From NCBI GenBank assembly GCA_030512335.1, contig JAULSU010000001.1:6138001-6202000 (forward strand): 64,000 bases of DNA. The letters run 5' to 3'. The notes beneath the pieces were generated by a model. That model did not search any database. It was not told where the DNA came from and saw nothing but the letters and a program-made list of their open reading frames with translations. The position numbers and the translations under genes were made by a program. This DNA is from Immersiella caudata. Taxonomy: Eukaryota; Ascomycota; Sordariomycetes; Sordariales; Lasiosphaeriaceae. Positions 21,896-35,438 of the stretch are shown here, one piece after another. Positions within the stretch are counted from its first letter, which is position 1. Every line of letters begins with the position of its first letter.

Positions 21896-24024
21896 CTAGT
21901 GTTGTGGGTATGCATGCTGCGGAGGCGCGTAAGGAACCCCGGACACCACGGCCGGTACGAGACCTGGAATGACATGGATGCCCAAAGCCGGACTCTGCGC
22001 CCTGTTGAACAACCCGATGAGCCTCCTGCCGACGGACGGCTCCAGCTCCGTGCCGTCCCGTGCAATTTTGACTTCCCGATTCGAATTCCACGGGTTGCGC
22101 AGTCCCCGTGTACGGTAGAAGGGCAGACGCGCTGTTGACAGCCACTCGAGTCGGAAGGGTTTGCCCCACGCCTTGGGTTCGCCACCGCCACCCGCACCTT
22201 CCTGGCCGCTCTTGACGCTGCCCGTGTCTCCTCCGCTGACCGATCCTCCGCCAGAGCCGTCCTCGTCATGATCGTCGCGCTCCGCCTCCCAGAATATGGT
22301 CCCCCGCGCCGAGTCGTCGATGATGCGGCCCTTGGGCGCAAACTCGGTGGCCTCGGTGGGAATGGCTCTCGGTAAATCGACATCGGTCGCTGGTTGTACC
22401 TTCGGCGCAAACTCGATCGCTGCGTCCGGGTCGTCAATGATCGGGGAAACCATCCGCGCATAGCCAAAGTACTCGCCCGACTTGTTTGCCGAAAAGATCA
22501 AGTAAACGTTGTCCGCGCTCTGTAACCCCCAGTAACGCTTCTGTTAGCGTGTGCCACCAGCACAGAATCGAGGACTGCAGCGACCATATCCGTGGCGTAC
22601 GCACCTTGAATGCTTTATTCAGCGTCTCTTCGTTATGCGCCTGCGTCGCCCAGATGCCCGTCCGCGCGCTCAATTCGATGTCCTCGATGGTCAGACTCTT
22701 GAGGATGTAGAACCTGTCTTTGAGCGGGTGGTTTCCGTCCACTGCTGGCGCGCTCGCCGATGCAGACTCTCCCTGACCCGATGCCACCGCCGCACTTGCA
22801 ATTTTTGGTTCCTCTTCCTCTGTCCCTGCGTCTCCCACAGTTGCCGTCGCCGTATCGCCGGGAGGATCCGGCTGCGCGGTCGACGCCGCCGGTCCTGTTG
22901 GCGCCGTCACACCAGCCGGGCCTTCCACAGTGCTTTTCCTCAGCCGGCTTACCAACCGGACCGTCTGGAATTTAGAATCATGGAGTTTTCGCTGAGCAGC
23001 TATGCTGGCCGGCTCGTCCCTGAAGTTGGCAAAGGCGCAATTGCTCTTTGAAATCAGGAACAGCGACTCCAGACCCTCTGCCTCCTTGCAGACGTGGTGC
23101 ACCAGGCTCATCAAATCCGTCTGAGGCGGAAGATTTCCGATCCATATAGCGTGGCCTATGTGCACCGGCCTGTCAGCCCGGAGTCCTGCCGCAGAAAACG
23201 CTCAAGAAGAGGGACGAAGGGGACGACAACTTACCACTCTGTCGTGGCTTCCGCGGCGGACCACGGACGACACTGGGACGACACTCGCCCTCAGAACGAC
23301 CAGGCTCGGCCGGCAAGGTAACACTGGCCGTCTGGCTACCAGCTTGAGATGATGATGGATGGACCTGCCTCAGATCTATCTGCTGCTGCGGACTGGGCGC
23401 TGCGTAGGGCGCCATCATCGGCTGTGCGGGCCCCTGACCGGAGTAATGAGCCGCGTGCGGATAATAATACTGCGCCGCCGCGTGCGGCTGCTGGTTTACC
23501 ATCAAGGCATTCTGGTAGTACGCGAGGTCGGCCCTGGGAGAAAGGTTTGTTGGGCCTTGTTGGGGAGCCATTGGTGTTGGGTAGAAATGGCCCATGTGGC
23601 CGTGCTGCTGCGCGAGGTAGTACTGCTGGCCGGGTGCCGGTGCGATTGCGGCCTGCGTCCCATATGGCGAGACAGGGGCAGACATGGCGATCGCGTTGTA
23701 TCGCGCTTGCTGACCCTGGCTATACGGCCCTGGTCTGTAGCCAGCAGGAGCTTGAGTTTGCGGCAGGGCGGTCGCCATGGCGCTCATGTCGAAGGGCTGT
23801 CCTCGAGCCATGCCCTGTTGCTGCGTCATGTTGAGCTGAGACGAGAAAGCATGTTGGGGACTGCCAAGCTGGTGATGGAGGTAGGCCGGCGGGAAGGGGG
23901 GCTGGCCCTCGATCATGACCTCGCCCGGTCTTGCCGCACTAGAAGACGCTTGAAAGGCACCCGCGCCGGTATCTTGCTGGGCGTACTCTACTGGGGCGCC
24001 GGGCTGTTGCGGCGTATCTCCCAT
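21896..24024 (-). CDS. RRM + YTH domain RNA-binding protein (m6A reader type)
   Basis: Three exons (24024-23235, 23155-22605, 22519-21896) encode 654 aa. Residues 1-263 are Gln/Pro/Ala/Tyr-rich low complexity. An RRM begins at about 265 (HAIWIGNLPPQTDLMSLVHH, with SNCAFANFRD as the RNP1-like strand). The YTH domain starts near 410 (RFYILKSLTIEDIELS), has GIWATQAHNEETLNKAF (W432) and VYLIFSANKSGEYFGYARM, then an insert of about 95 residues. It resumes at FRLEWLSTARLPF (W573) and RNPWNSNREVKIARDGTELEP. W432 and W573 are candidate m6A-cage aromatics by position. YTH proteins bind N6-methyladenosine in RNA and affect mRNA decay and meiotic or developmental programmes; fungal members often carry an extra RRM. 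The start ATG follows a 3.2-kb spacer. Confidence 0.92.
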
Positions 24025-27000
24025 CGGGAAGCGAAACGTCGTGTTGAGCCTCCTTACCGAACCGCCGGGGGAGACCCGTGGCGCGCAGATCTCGTCACGT
24101 CAGGTTGGTCGGGCGAGGAAAAGGCTTGCACCGACGCAGGCTTGCAGGATCCGCTGGTCGTGTGTGCAGCGCGTCAAGCTAGGAGAGGTGGATATTCCCT
24201 GGTTACGAGAAGCAACCACCTGTCTTTTCAGCCAGGAACCAGGAACAAGAAGAGGGTCTGCGGACAGTAGGTGTCTGAGGGAAGCTTCGGGGCCCTCGAG
24301 ATACCTTTTCTTTCTGGTCTCTGGCCGATCTCCTCATGGTTAGGCGTCCAATGTAGCGGCAGGAACAAGCCCGACTAGCTACTGTACAAGGGGGTGTGGC
24401 CACTTGCTGCCCTTCAAGGAGCGTCCCAGAGTCGCCCCCCTCGTGCGCGGCTCCCGTGGAGCGGGATGACGCTCCCGGGAGAACCTGGAGGCGAGGCGAT
24501 GCATCAACAGTGCGGAGAGACCATGTGCCTCGCTGAAACAAACGTGGAGGGGGGCGAGCTGGTGCCCTGCAGCCGCGCTGTTGCTGGAATGACAGCAGCC
24601 GCACAGTGTGCAAGGGAGCAGCATGGAGGGCACTGGCTCTGCGGAGCTAGCATGCATGTACACCAAGTGCCTCCAAGCCGGTCTGAAGGCACCGAAGGAG
24701 GGAGCGGGTGGCGTGTATGGAGCATGGGAGCTGGCGACCCGTCACCTCTACTGGCCGCCCCAGTTGACATGCTCGCCGCAGCCTGGCTCAATTTTCTGTG
24801 CGGCCTGTGAGCCGATAACCCTGGAAGCTGGACCAGAGGGCAAAATAACCCGGCGAGTGACAGGCCAGAAACGAGAAGAGGGAGACATCGTGGCCAGAGA
24901 TCTGCACTGACCACGGAACGGCGACCAACCCCTTGTAGGGCTCGGCACTCAATGTGCCTCCCAGGGCACGATAATACGAATTTCCTGCGGCATTCGCTCC
25001 ACCATGCCATGCAGGGTGAGAGTCGTCGTGGGTAGCGGTTGTGCGACGGGACCGTACGAGTACCGTACAGCCCCCAGCATCCGTGGGCGAGCTGGCTGCC
25101 TCGATCTCCTTTGCAGGTACAGTAGTGTTACTTCGCAGAGCCGCTGCTCGCACGCGATAGTGTACATCACTCGGTATAAGTTACCGGCCCCCTTGAACGA
25201 AGTAGATTGGATCTGAAAACCCAGCTGGGGAAACCGAGCCTTGCCTCAGGGGTTAGGACTACCACACAATTGGCTCCTGTGCATGCTTGAACACCCCCTC
25301 GGTGTCTCTCTTTGCTGGGGAGCGGGACCTGATAGAGCAAAATTTGGGACGTCAATTGTGTGCCCAAAACTTGTGGCCTCGCTGCACAGAAGTGCAGATC
25401 TGTCGAGCGGTGGGTGATATTGGGGGTATGGGTGCGATGCGCCTCCGATAAGATCGTCTTGTCGAGCCACATCCACTCAAGAAGCGAACCAAGCAAGATG
25501 CTGAGAGTAAACATCAAGTCGAGGGTTGATGACCAACCAGACTCGTCGAAAGGCGGTAAAGTTGGAAGCGGAGCGTGATGGAACAGGTAGCGATGAGCAC
25601 TCGCTTTCGCCACCCCACGAGTTGCGACGAGCACCCGCATATTCCAAGCCCTTGCCCTTGCCCTTTGCCGCTATGTCCTTTGAATACTGTGTACATCGTG
25701 ATACGCATCGGGGAATCTTGTCCTTGTGGAGATTTTCGAGTGCATGTTTTCGATGATCTAGGCCGGCCAAGCCAGGCACCTACCGCATCGAGCAGTACAT
25801 TCGCGCTTTTACTGCCCCGAAGGTTGAGGGCCAGCTTGTCTAGAAGCCATCTGTGCATACCAGCGGCAGCTCAGCTGCGTCTTGATAGGCCGTCGATACT
25901 AATGGGGAGGCAACTCCTAGGGCCAGCAGTTGTCGAAGGGGAGTCGTCGAAGGCCTAGAAGCAGTCGGACCCCACTATCTCATTCCCGATTCCGAGAGCA
26001 GTGGGCTCAAGATGTTGAGCCTGAGCCGATTGGGTCTTCCCGTCCCTTCTTTCATTGGTGGTAGCGGAGGTTGTTGCGCCTCCCCGCTGCTTAGGTAAAC
26101 CTGAACCCTATTCTCAGAGCTAAAAGGTTGTAGGACCCAACCTGATAATTTCCCACGGAACTTCAAAAGTATTCCGATGGCCCCACCCCGCTTTCTGAGC
26201 GCCTGGAGTTGTGAAAATGCATGAGCTAGAAGCAAGGGCAGCTTGCCGTGGGGAGGATTGCCTGTTTGTGAGGTTGAGATTGGTTCGTTGTGATGTCATC
26301 GAGGGCGATCTCTGGGGTCGATGGTGATGCAATCAAGCTGCAAACGCACCGCACCAGGCTCCGGTACTTTCCCAAGGGTCCTCGACGATTCTAAGATGCC
26401 GTATTGGAGACAGCGCCGATTGGAGACAGCTTCTGGGCTCGGTACGTAAGCTTTCATGGTTTCCCCTCCGATTTGGAGCAGGCGAGCATGGAGGCTGCCG
26501 ATAGACGGCCCCGCCGAGCGAAACGGCCAATGATGACGCCACACTCTTATCACTCGCACCAACCTTGACACTTACCAGGGGTGTGTATACAAAACAATCT
26601 TATCCTGCACAAAAAGCCTAGGGGCGGATCGTCAAGCTCGAATTTCATTGTTAATATGTAAGTAGGTACAGCGGACCTTTTCTTCCGGCGACAAAATGCA
26701 AGACGGCGGCAGAATCCAGTTCGCGGTTGCGCTGCAACAATACACTTAGGTTCTTATTCCTCCTACCTGATGCTGCGCCAGCTTCGAAATTCTTGTTTTC
26801 GTATTCACCTGGTAAGAGAAGTTCGCCTCAACACAAGACCGGATTTTGGAGTACAGGAAGTCCGTGTGTCACCATTCCTTTGCCCACAAGTGGAAGCTGC
26901 CAGCAGTGCGGGAAGGTCTCGACCACAGTGGTGGTCTGGTGGCAGCTCGGTTTTCCGCCTTGGATCTTCTACCGGTATGCCAAGCAGTATGTTACAAGAC

Positions 27001-27221
27001 CCAACACGACCGACCAACAACTTTGTCGCTTCGTCGGCTCAAGTTGAGTTTTGGGTCCCGTTCATGGAGAGTCAAGTTTGGCTAGAAAGAGTACAAAGTC
27101 CACGCTCTTCGCGACTGTTGTATTGAGGCAAATTGGCCCAAATGGAATCTATGGCGTCGGGTGAGTCTCCGCCTCAGCTCTTGCTAACTCCTAATGTACA
27201 CGGTTTCGAAGAGCGAACTGC
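24025..27221. other. 3.2-kb intergenic region between the YTH gene and PRE7
   Basis: Upstream of the minus-strand YTH gene and downstream of minus-strand PRE7. Base composition is mixed, open frames are short (up to about 170 codons) and without recognisable domains, and no tRNA or repeat was found. It could hold a long leader of the YTH gene, a non-coding transcript, or a small species-specific gene; sequence alone does not decide. Confidence 0.4.
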
Positions 27222-28092
27222 TCAGTCTTTCTTGAGCGGCATGGTGACCTCTTGAATTCCATCCTTCGTGATGATCATCATCTGCAAGCCATCTCCAACC
27301 TCAATGTGCCGCTCCACCGCACCGTCGAAGGCGTCCTTGACGAGCGTCTCAACTTCCTGCCGAGACAGGGGCTTGCGCTCGCGCTCCTGGAGAGCGTGGC
27401 CCTCGCCGCTGCCGGGGATGTACTGATTCTTGAAATTGACCTGGTTGTCGAGGAAAGGCATTATCAAGCTTGCTGCTGCGCCGCCTGCACGGCACTGTTC
27501 CCGCTCGTAACTCCCGACAGGATCGTATGAGTATACGGCGCCCTTGCCCTCCTCATCCAGGCCACCCAAGATCGCATAAGCGTAGTACGGGAAGAAGCGC
27601 TTCTGATACAAGATGGTTGACAGTCGTTGCGCGCATGCCTTCACGCTCATCGGCTTTCCATGGCGATACCGGTACATCTTGCAGATGGCATCGAGCCGCT
27701 CCTTCAGTGCCTCTCCATCTGCCGCAAAGCCCACCACCGAGAGGGCGATGGTAGCATCGTGCTGGTCTGATGTCGTGCCTCCAATCTTGAACACCTTCGG
27801 ATGGTAACGAGAATTGATATTGTACCCCGATGTCAAACGTGTGTCGCCCGCCATGATTGTGAAGTCAGCACCAGCGATGGCAAGAGTCGAGCCGCCGTTG
27901 TCGGTATAACTGCAGAGAATAGAATTAGTAACCTGAATAGCAAGTTCGCGCATACCCCAAACCGGAAGTTGGAGGTAGCTCTTACGGGTCGAAACGATGT
28001 TCTCGAGCGCCCTCGGGGGCCTTGGTTCGCGGGGTGTCGCTGAACGAATAGTTGGGCCCGTTCATAGTCGGGTTCTGGCTGAACATGGCCAT
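27222..28092 (-). CDS. PRE7: 20S proteasome subunit beta-6
   Basis: Two exons (28092-27986 and 27909-27222) encode 264 aa. A short N-terminal extension (MAMFSQNPTMNGPN...REHRFDP) precedes the Ntn-hydrolase fold: YTDNGGSTLAIAGADFTIMAGDTRLTSGYN... and later AILGGLDEEGKGAVYSYDPVGSYE. This matches beta-6 (yeast Pre7, human PSMB1), a non-catalytic ring subunit; no processed active-site Thr-Gly start is present, as expected. The first exon is required because the downstream frame alone would begin in intron sequence. It diverges from STT4. Confidence 0.96.
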
Positions 28093-28647
28093 GATTGCGC
28101 GCCGACCGGTCGATCGACAGTCGAGTCTAGATTAAATGTGTTGATCAATTTGGTAGGGAGAGTGATGGCCGCGGTTCGTGGAGATGGTGACAGAGTCGCG
28201 AATGCTGTTGCTGGCTGCGCTTTTGATGGATGAGGTCGGGAATGGAAGGCTGAGATGCTGCGTTGAGCTGCGCGTCAGCTGCAGCCTTGGGAGCTTGGGG
28301 CTGGCAAGCTGCCAACTGTCGAAGCCTCAGCAGCAGCTGTCAAGCAGGCTGACTCAGCAAAGACACAGAGGTTCTTAGTCGCGCCAAGACAGAAGGGAGT
28401 TGTCTGTTGAACTTGCCGGCCGGGATCTTTTTGAGATTGGCATTGTGAACCAGGTGCATGACTTTCAGCATCAAGGTACAGGTCTCATGATCTAGCCCTC
28501 AGAAACGAGCGTTTCTCTTCGGCATATTCTCCAAGATTTTCAAGCGCTCTAGCCGTAGGGTTCTAGCCGCTTCTCGTTCCGCAGACTAGCAAAATCCAAC
28601 CTACGTAGCTGGCTTCTTGCACCTCAGCCCGTCGCGTTCGTCGCACC
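28093..28647. other. Divergent promoter region PRE7 / STT4
   Basis: About 555 bp shared upstream region. The yeast proteasome control element GGTGGCAAA was looked for and not found. Nothing else seen. Confidence 0.5.
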
Positions 28648-31600
28648 ATGGCTCGCGATATTCGAAGTCGCGCGCTGGAGCGCATTGCCGCTCTTTCTGC
28701 GGCAAGCTCATCGACGCCGTTCGACAGGTCGGATCTGAGCAAGTTGTGCAAAGCCGCTCCGGGCCATGCGCGGACCAACTCGGCGCTCAACAGCCACCAA
28801 GCGACGCCTCCAAGATCCGACGTTGGCCGCGTCCCCATGGTGAGCATCTACCGGCGCACAGCGCCCCCCTCAATTCTCGGCCTACTGAACCCATATTGCA
28901 GACAATTCGAGAGTACGAGGTTCTTGTGGCTCTCTGCAAAGCGGCGCCGGTCCTTCGATCATCCCAAAGCGCCCAGAAGCTCGCCCGACACCTCGTCCCA
29001 TACCTCCAAGATGTCCACGTCCAAGCCTTTGCACCGTCGCCGTTCTTCCGAAAGGTCGAGCCGTCTCCCACCGAGTCGCTAAGCTACCATGTCACAGCGG
29101 CTCTACTCTCCTTGGGCGTCCACCATGCCGATGTGCAGCAGACCATCTCCCACAATATCACAACGTTCCTAAATACCTGTGCTCACGCAACGGAGAGTGT
29201 TTCCCAGGCCGATGAGGACGATCCCTCGGCTCTGGAAGACGCGGTGCGCACTGCCACTATTACTACGGCGCTCCTTGGCTTCCTGGATGCCGCCTGCGCC
29301 GAGCCCGAGTTCTGGAGGACGGGCGGTCGCCTGGGCCTTGTATCTCGACTTCGCGACCTTCTCTCCCAGTCCTTCTTGGTTGCCGTAGAGTCTGCCTTCT
29401 CTACAATCCGGAACTCTCACTCTCAGGACCGGCGCATCCGGGAGTGGAAGCGGTGGTTGCGTCATTACGAGGATATCGGCCGCCCCTTGGGAGCCATGCT
29501 GCTGCAGAGGAGCTTCATGTGGCTCCTTGTCGCTGTGACGTCTCTCCTGGTTGCCGAAGAAGACGTCTTGCGAGACACGCACGTTCTTGACGTCCTCATG
29601 TCCGGTGTCGGTCTGCGCCGGCCCCTCACAGCAAAGAGCGGAGAGGCAGACTTCCGCTCTGTCGAGATCTACGCCACGGTCGCCATTGACCAGATGAACT
29701 ACCTTGAGTCGAGCGCTGATTTTGACAGCCTCTCCCCGGCCAAGCAGAAGCTCGCATTTGCCGTGAAGGCCTGCGTCTTGATTAGCTACCTCAATGCTTC
29801 CACTTTGAACGAGGATGCGGCAGACAGCGATGTTCTCATGACATGGCTCGAAGACACCCTTGGAGACCCATCCAGCATGGCGGACGAGGAGTTGGCATGT
29901 GCTGTGCTGAAGTCCATGGCATTGCTATGTCGGGTATCTGCATCATATGCGATCAATGTCAGCCGTCTCCTGCCTGCTTTTATCTTACGCAGTGGAGCCA
30001 AAAGCCAGATTGTATTGGTGGCCTCCAAGTGCCTGGCCTATGTTTTGCAAATGCTTCCCAAGGATGTGGTCATTACAACTCTGTACACACTTGGGAACGT
30101 CTTGAGCCCAGGGACCCAGCACCAGCGGCCTGTCGCGAATGGCGTCGACGGCGATGCGCGGCATACTGCGCAAGACCTCGCCAACATTGCAGGGAGACTC
30201 TCCAACGGCAGCCCTCTGTCTTTGCAGGGATCTGGAGATGAAGAGTTGTCAGTGGTCCAAGGGAACGTGGTTCAAGCGATCTGCGAAATCGCCAGCGCCT
30301 GCAAGGACGAGAAGATCACAGGATTGGCTCAGTCAATGCTGGCGCAAAAGATTGTAAAGTTTACTAGCCCGATCGACCCTCGACTTGTAGTTGGAGCTGC
30401 CGCCCTTTCGCTCAGCGGTGGCCCTCAGGAGTTCCGGTACCTTCTCAGAGGCTTGGCTGCCGTTGCGCACGATGCTGTAGTTGAGAACCGGGAGGCAGTT
30501 CTGAACGCGGTATGTTTCCAAGTCAAGGCTCTGGTTGCAATTGGAGCACTGACAAGCTGCTAGGTCATGAAAGCCCGGAACCACATCGCTGCCAATGTCA
30601 GGAGGGATTCTCCCCTCTACGACATCTACTTGGAGCATTTACTTGACGGCATTGTTTCCCAGGGAGATGCGCACAGCCATTCATCCCACCAAGCCAAGGA
30701 ATCGGATGTCGAGTTGGCGGCACGTGAAATTGCCCAGCTCCTTCAACCCCTGGCCGTGTTCATGTCAACAAACGACATCGCCTTTGACGATGCTACCGAT
30801 GATGATACGCACTCCATGCTTCGCGACGCGTGGTTCAACATTGTTGTCCATGGGTTCAATCCCACAACAGAGCGTGGTGAACAATACATGGACGAACTGC
30901 GAATCATGGCGATCCATTCGCCGCCGCTGGTTTTGGAAAACCGCGGCGAGCAGGATGAAAGTGACATTGAGCTGAATCCCATCCTTCGGAGGGGAGAGAG
31001 CAACGATCGAGAATCCCTCCGGAAGAGGCAACTAGTGGAACAAATCCCGCAGCGAAGCAGCGAGATCAGAAGCCTGAGCTACCGGAAGATCATCTTCCTG
31101 CAGGCTGCTCATCTGGTCGAAAGTCTGAGAGCGGATTCTGGCGACTGTACCAAGGCGCTCTCTTACTTTCTCGAGCCCAGCATGCGAAAGGGCGACGTCA
31201 GCCGTACCATGGACGGCATCATGAACGTTGTGATGGACAGGTACTTGAAGAAAACGCTGAGCACATCTAACCCTACCTTCTCGGCCCAGTACGCGGCGAG
31301 CCAGCTCGCCAAGATCCTTTGCGGATGCTGTCACCGAATAGAGCGAGTGCAGCAGGCAGCGTATGGATGCGCCGATCGCTTGATCAAGGAGATTCCATCA
31401 GCTCTCTGCCAGCGTTCCTCGCTGTTTGCTCTTCTTGAGCTCCTCTCCTTGATGTGGTCAAGCTGCCTTGAAGCTGAGACGGATCGCTACGAGCCTAGAA
31501 CCAGGTTTGAATCGGTTCGTGGCGATGTGGTTGTCGAGCTGTCGGACGACTACCAGTTTCGGCTTCAAACCCTCGAGACGTTGCATGCCAAAGCAATAAC

Positions 31601-34600
31601 CTGGCTGACAAGTGCCATTGATATTGCCCCCGCCGACGTCAAGGGACTCCTGCAAACCTACCTCTCTGACTATGATGACGAGAGTGCATTCGGCCATCTG
31701 TCGCTAGGAAGATCCTTTGCTGTCGACATTGGCTCCATCATACCGTCGACGGACCAGAGGCTCTCCTCGCTGGACATACTGGGCCAGTGTTCCATCAACA
31801 CGGCTTCGGACTTCATGGCGCAGTACACGAAGCGCCAAGAGTACCGGTACTCTGAGGCCTTGCCGGACCAGAGTTTGGAGTGGCTGAGCTTCATGCGTCT
31901 GGATCGCAGATCGTCTTTCCTTCCTGCCTCTGACAACGAGAGCTCCGATGCCCTGACTGCGCTGGCTCACATCGAACGACGTATTCTCAGTCGGAAGGCG
32001 ACGACGCTGGCGGACGTGCGCGACATCCTCCGTCGTGCTGCTGCCCTTCTCTGCCGAAGTGAGCACGATGAGTGCTCTATAGTACACTACCTCGTCAGCA
32101 TTCCCTTCGCCATGTTCACGAAGCAGTCCATCAAGCTTGGCGTGTCTCTCTGGCTCGGTGTCATGAACGAAAACCCGAGGATGGAGCCGCGTATCCTGGC
32201 TGAAATTGCCCAACAATGGGAGCTGAGTGTGCAGAGGAGGCGGGGGCTCTTCAGCCCCGCTATCACGAGTCCCGACCCCTTTTTCCTCAGGCAAGAATTT
32301 GCCCCCAGTGACAACGCTGCTCTTGCAAAGAAGAGGCAACATGTCCATGATGTGCTGGCTCCTCACACATGGCTCCTGCAGTTCTTGAGCAGCCATTACA
32401 ACGCGACCCGGCTTGGGAACCCCGACACTCATCATGTATTCCTCCGCATCATGGATGTGACCCTCGACGCCTTCCGGTACTCGACCCCACATCCGATGGC
32501 CAGAGAGATACGGTTCCAGACGATTCTTCTCGGCCTAAGGGTGCTCAAGACGAGCACAACAATTGGTGCCATTGCCCAGTGGCGACTGAAGGACCTGCTT
32601 CTCTCTGCCGGTCTTAGCTGGTTCAACTCTGCTCCTCGCTGGTCATTTGGCAGCAACATCCTCCAGCTGAGAACCGAAATCCGGCTCATTTCGGATGTCA
32701 TGATGGCCCTGAAGCCCATTACACAAATTGGCGCCCAGACTGTGGGCAGTATTCGGTCACTGGTTTCGAAGGAGAGGCTGTTCCAACTCCTGCTTGAAAA
32801 CGAACAATCCAGCCTCATAGTTTGGGCGCACCCCCTGAGCGAACCGCCCAAGGCTCAACTGCCATCATCCGCTGTGCATATTAACAAGTCTACACTTGAG
32901 GTATGACCCCTCAACCGCCCGTCCAAACCTCTTGCGTTTGCTGACTTGTGAGTCAACAATAGGCCGCTATCCAACCACTGGTTCGAACGGCTTGGGCAGA
33001 AAGTCCTTCGCTGGCTGTGCATCTAACCAGCCGATTCCAGTATCCTCGGATCTATAAGGAGGTTCGTTGGCTGCTGTTGAATTTTACTGCGAAGGCGGTC
33101 ACGGAACCCGAGGCACTTGCTATTCTAATTGACGGCTCGCTGCCTGCCGACGTCAGCTTTCAGTTGAAGGTTAGCCCACGAGTTGCGAGGCATTTGTGAC
33201 CTATTCTAATGCTGGCATCTAGTACCTCCTATTTTGGGCCCCTGTCAACCCCATTACCGCGGTCACACTCTTCTTACCGACATATCGAAACCATCCGTAC
33301 TTGATCCAGTACGCCATGCGGGCGCTGGAAAGCCACTCCATCGACGTAACGTTTTTCTACGTGCCTCAGATCGTGCAGACTCTCCGGTATGACGCTCTCG
33401 GCTACGTCGGGCGCTACATTCTCGAGACGGCCCAATTTTCCCAGCTGTTTGCCCATCAGATTATCTGGAACATGAAAGCAAACGCGTACAAAGATGACGA
33501 CTCTCAAATCGTAAGTCTAACTGACACATTGACGTATCGCCGTTGCTTGCATTCAGGGTGGCTAACGCGAGTCCTAGCCCGACCCCATTAAACCAACATT
33601 GGACAAGGTGATGGGACACATGATCGACAGCTTTTCGGCCACTGATCGCGAATTCTTCGAGCGCGAATTCGCGTTTTTCGATGAGGTGACGGGCATCTCT
33701 GGGAAGCTCAAGCCACTGATCAAGAAATCAAAGCCCGAGAAGAAGCAAAAGATTGAAGAAGAGCTCCGCAAGATAAAGGTTGAAGTCGGTGTCTACCTGC
33801 CCAGTAACCCTGATGGTGTCGTGATTGGCATCGACCGAAAGTCTGGCAAGCCGTTGCAGAGCCACGCCAAAGCCCCATTCATGACGACTTTCCGCATCAA
33901 GAAAGCAAAAGGCGGGGTCGAGGAGCTCGAGGAAGCCGCCCAGGAGGTGGAACCCAAATCCGGGAACGGCGTGCAAGAGAGTACCATCGAGGTCTGGCAG
34001 TCAGCTATCTTCAAAGTCGGCGATGACTGTCGACAGGATGTGTTGGCCCTTCAAATGATCGCCGCCTTCCGGGGCGTCTTCCACAGCGTGGGCCTCGACG
34101 TCTTCGTCTTCCCCTACCGTGTCACCGCCACGGCCCCTGGCTGTGGCGTCATCGATGTCCTACCCAACTCCATCTCCCGAGACATGCTCGGCCGCGAGGC
34201 CGTCAACGGTCTCTACGATTACTTCATCTCCAAGTATGGTAATGAAGACTCCCTCCGCTTCCAGCAGGCACGCAACAACTTCGTCAAGAGCATGGCTGCG
34301 TATTCGGTCATCTCCTTCCTCCTCCAGTTCAAGGACCGCCACAACGGGAACATCATGATCGACGACGCCGGTCACATCCTCCACATTGATTTTGGCTTCT
34401 GCTTTGACATCGCTCCCGGCGGCATCAAGTTCGAGCGCGCCCCATTCAAACTCACCACCGAGATGCTTGCTGTCATGGGCGGCGGCCCGGAGCACCAGTC
34501 GTTCAAATGGTTTGAAGAGCTCTGCATCAAGGCTTTTTTGGCGAGCCGGCAGTACACCGATAAACTGTCGCAGATCGTGCTATTGATGATGGACAGTGGG

Positions 34601-34774
34601 TTGCCGTGCTTCAAGCCGGAGAGCGTCAAGCACTTCAGAGAGCGCTTCGTCCTGGAGAAGACGGAGAGGGAGGCGGCAGATTTCATGAAGGATCTGATCA
34701 AGAAGAGCCATGCGAGCTACTCGACTGGGTTCTACGATCAGTATCAGCTGTTGACAAACGGCATTCCCTTTTAG
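28648..34774 (+). CDS. STT4: Phosphatidylinositol 4-kinase III alpha (Stt4)
   Basis: Six exons (28648-28839, 28902-30509, 30564-32900, 32963-33169, 33223-33510, 33578-34774) encode 1942 aa, the usual size. The first about 1350 residues are helical-repeat regulatory sequence. The PI-kinase accessory helical domain lies in exons 4-5 (RFQYPRIYKEVRWLLLNF ... VPQIVQTLRYD). The kinase domain in exon 6 has GDDCRQDVLALQMI, the catalytic loop DRHNGNIMID (D1797) and the HIDFGF metal-binding motif (D1815). The enzyme phosphorylates PI to PI4P at the plasma membrane, where Efr3 and Ypp1 anchor it in yeast; PI4P feeds PI(4,5)P2 synthesis, cell-wall integrity and actin. Introns cluster before the kinase domain, and each stays in frame. 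Identification is secure. Confidence 0.96.
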
Positions 34775-35438
34775 TGAGGAACATTGGGCTTGTAGATAGA
34801 TGGAGGGTAAAAGTGTATCGGGATCACGCTGCAGCAAAAGAATAGATGGTAACTCGAAAAGTCTAGTACTTGCAGCTAATATCGATAATCTTACAAGTGC
34901 CAATGCATCAGATCTTCTACATTGAGCTATGAACGGAAAGTGACAATGCATTCTCCTCTTCGTAGTCGTAGGGTACTGGTGCAGTTGGTTGAGCGAAGAT
35001 GCATGGACGTTCCAACTAGTAGCCAACGAAAAGAGTCGAAGAGGCCACAAGGTTTGCCCGAGGAGAATATGAAGTCCATCAAGTAGTTGCGTCTCTGAGG
35101 CGGCATTAGGGATTGGCGAAGTCATGTTGACTGTTGCAACATGGTTCAATCGAAGTTGCTGCGAGGCTAGAACGATTGACATTGCGGACGAGGAATTCGA
35201 GCTAGGTAGCCGACTTCTAGCTAGCCAGCCATACAAGACCTTTCCACCCAGGCGTAAGCCTGGTCATATCTTTTCTCGCTTGTGATTCCACATACCACAG
35301 CGCACCCCCAACTAGTGCTAGAGCCCTAGCACGACACACGCCCATCTATATCTACCTATATTAAAGTACAATATTTCTTCACACACTATACAATAGGCAT
35401 ACGCTACACCAATCGCAAGCCATATTCCAAGTAGATTC
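34775..35438. other. Convergent 3' UTR region STT4 / cation transporter
   Basis: About 660 bp, AT-richer, with several TATA-rich stretches near 35345-35400. It is consistent with two facing 3' UTRs. Confidence 0.5.

Noticed and set aside
23359..24270. 303-codon plus frame antisense to the YTH gene
   Set aside because: Gly/Arg/Leu/Val composition is the expected reverse of the Gln/Ala/Pro-rich sense exon.
28093..28647. Proteasome control element upstream of PRE7
   Set aside because: The GGTGGCAAA motif was not found.
31704..32492. 262-codon antisense frame in STT4
   Set aside because: Shadow of conserved STT4 coding sequence.
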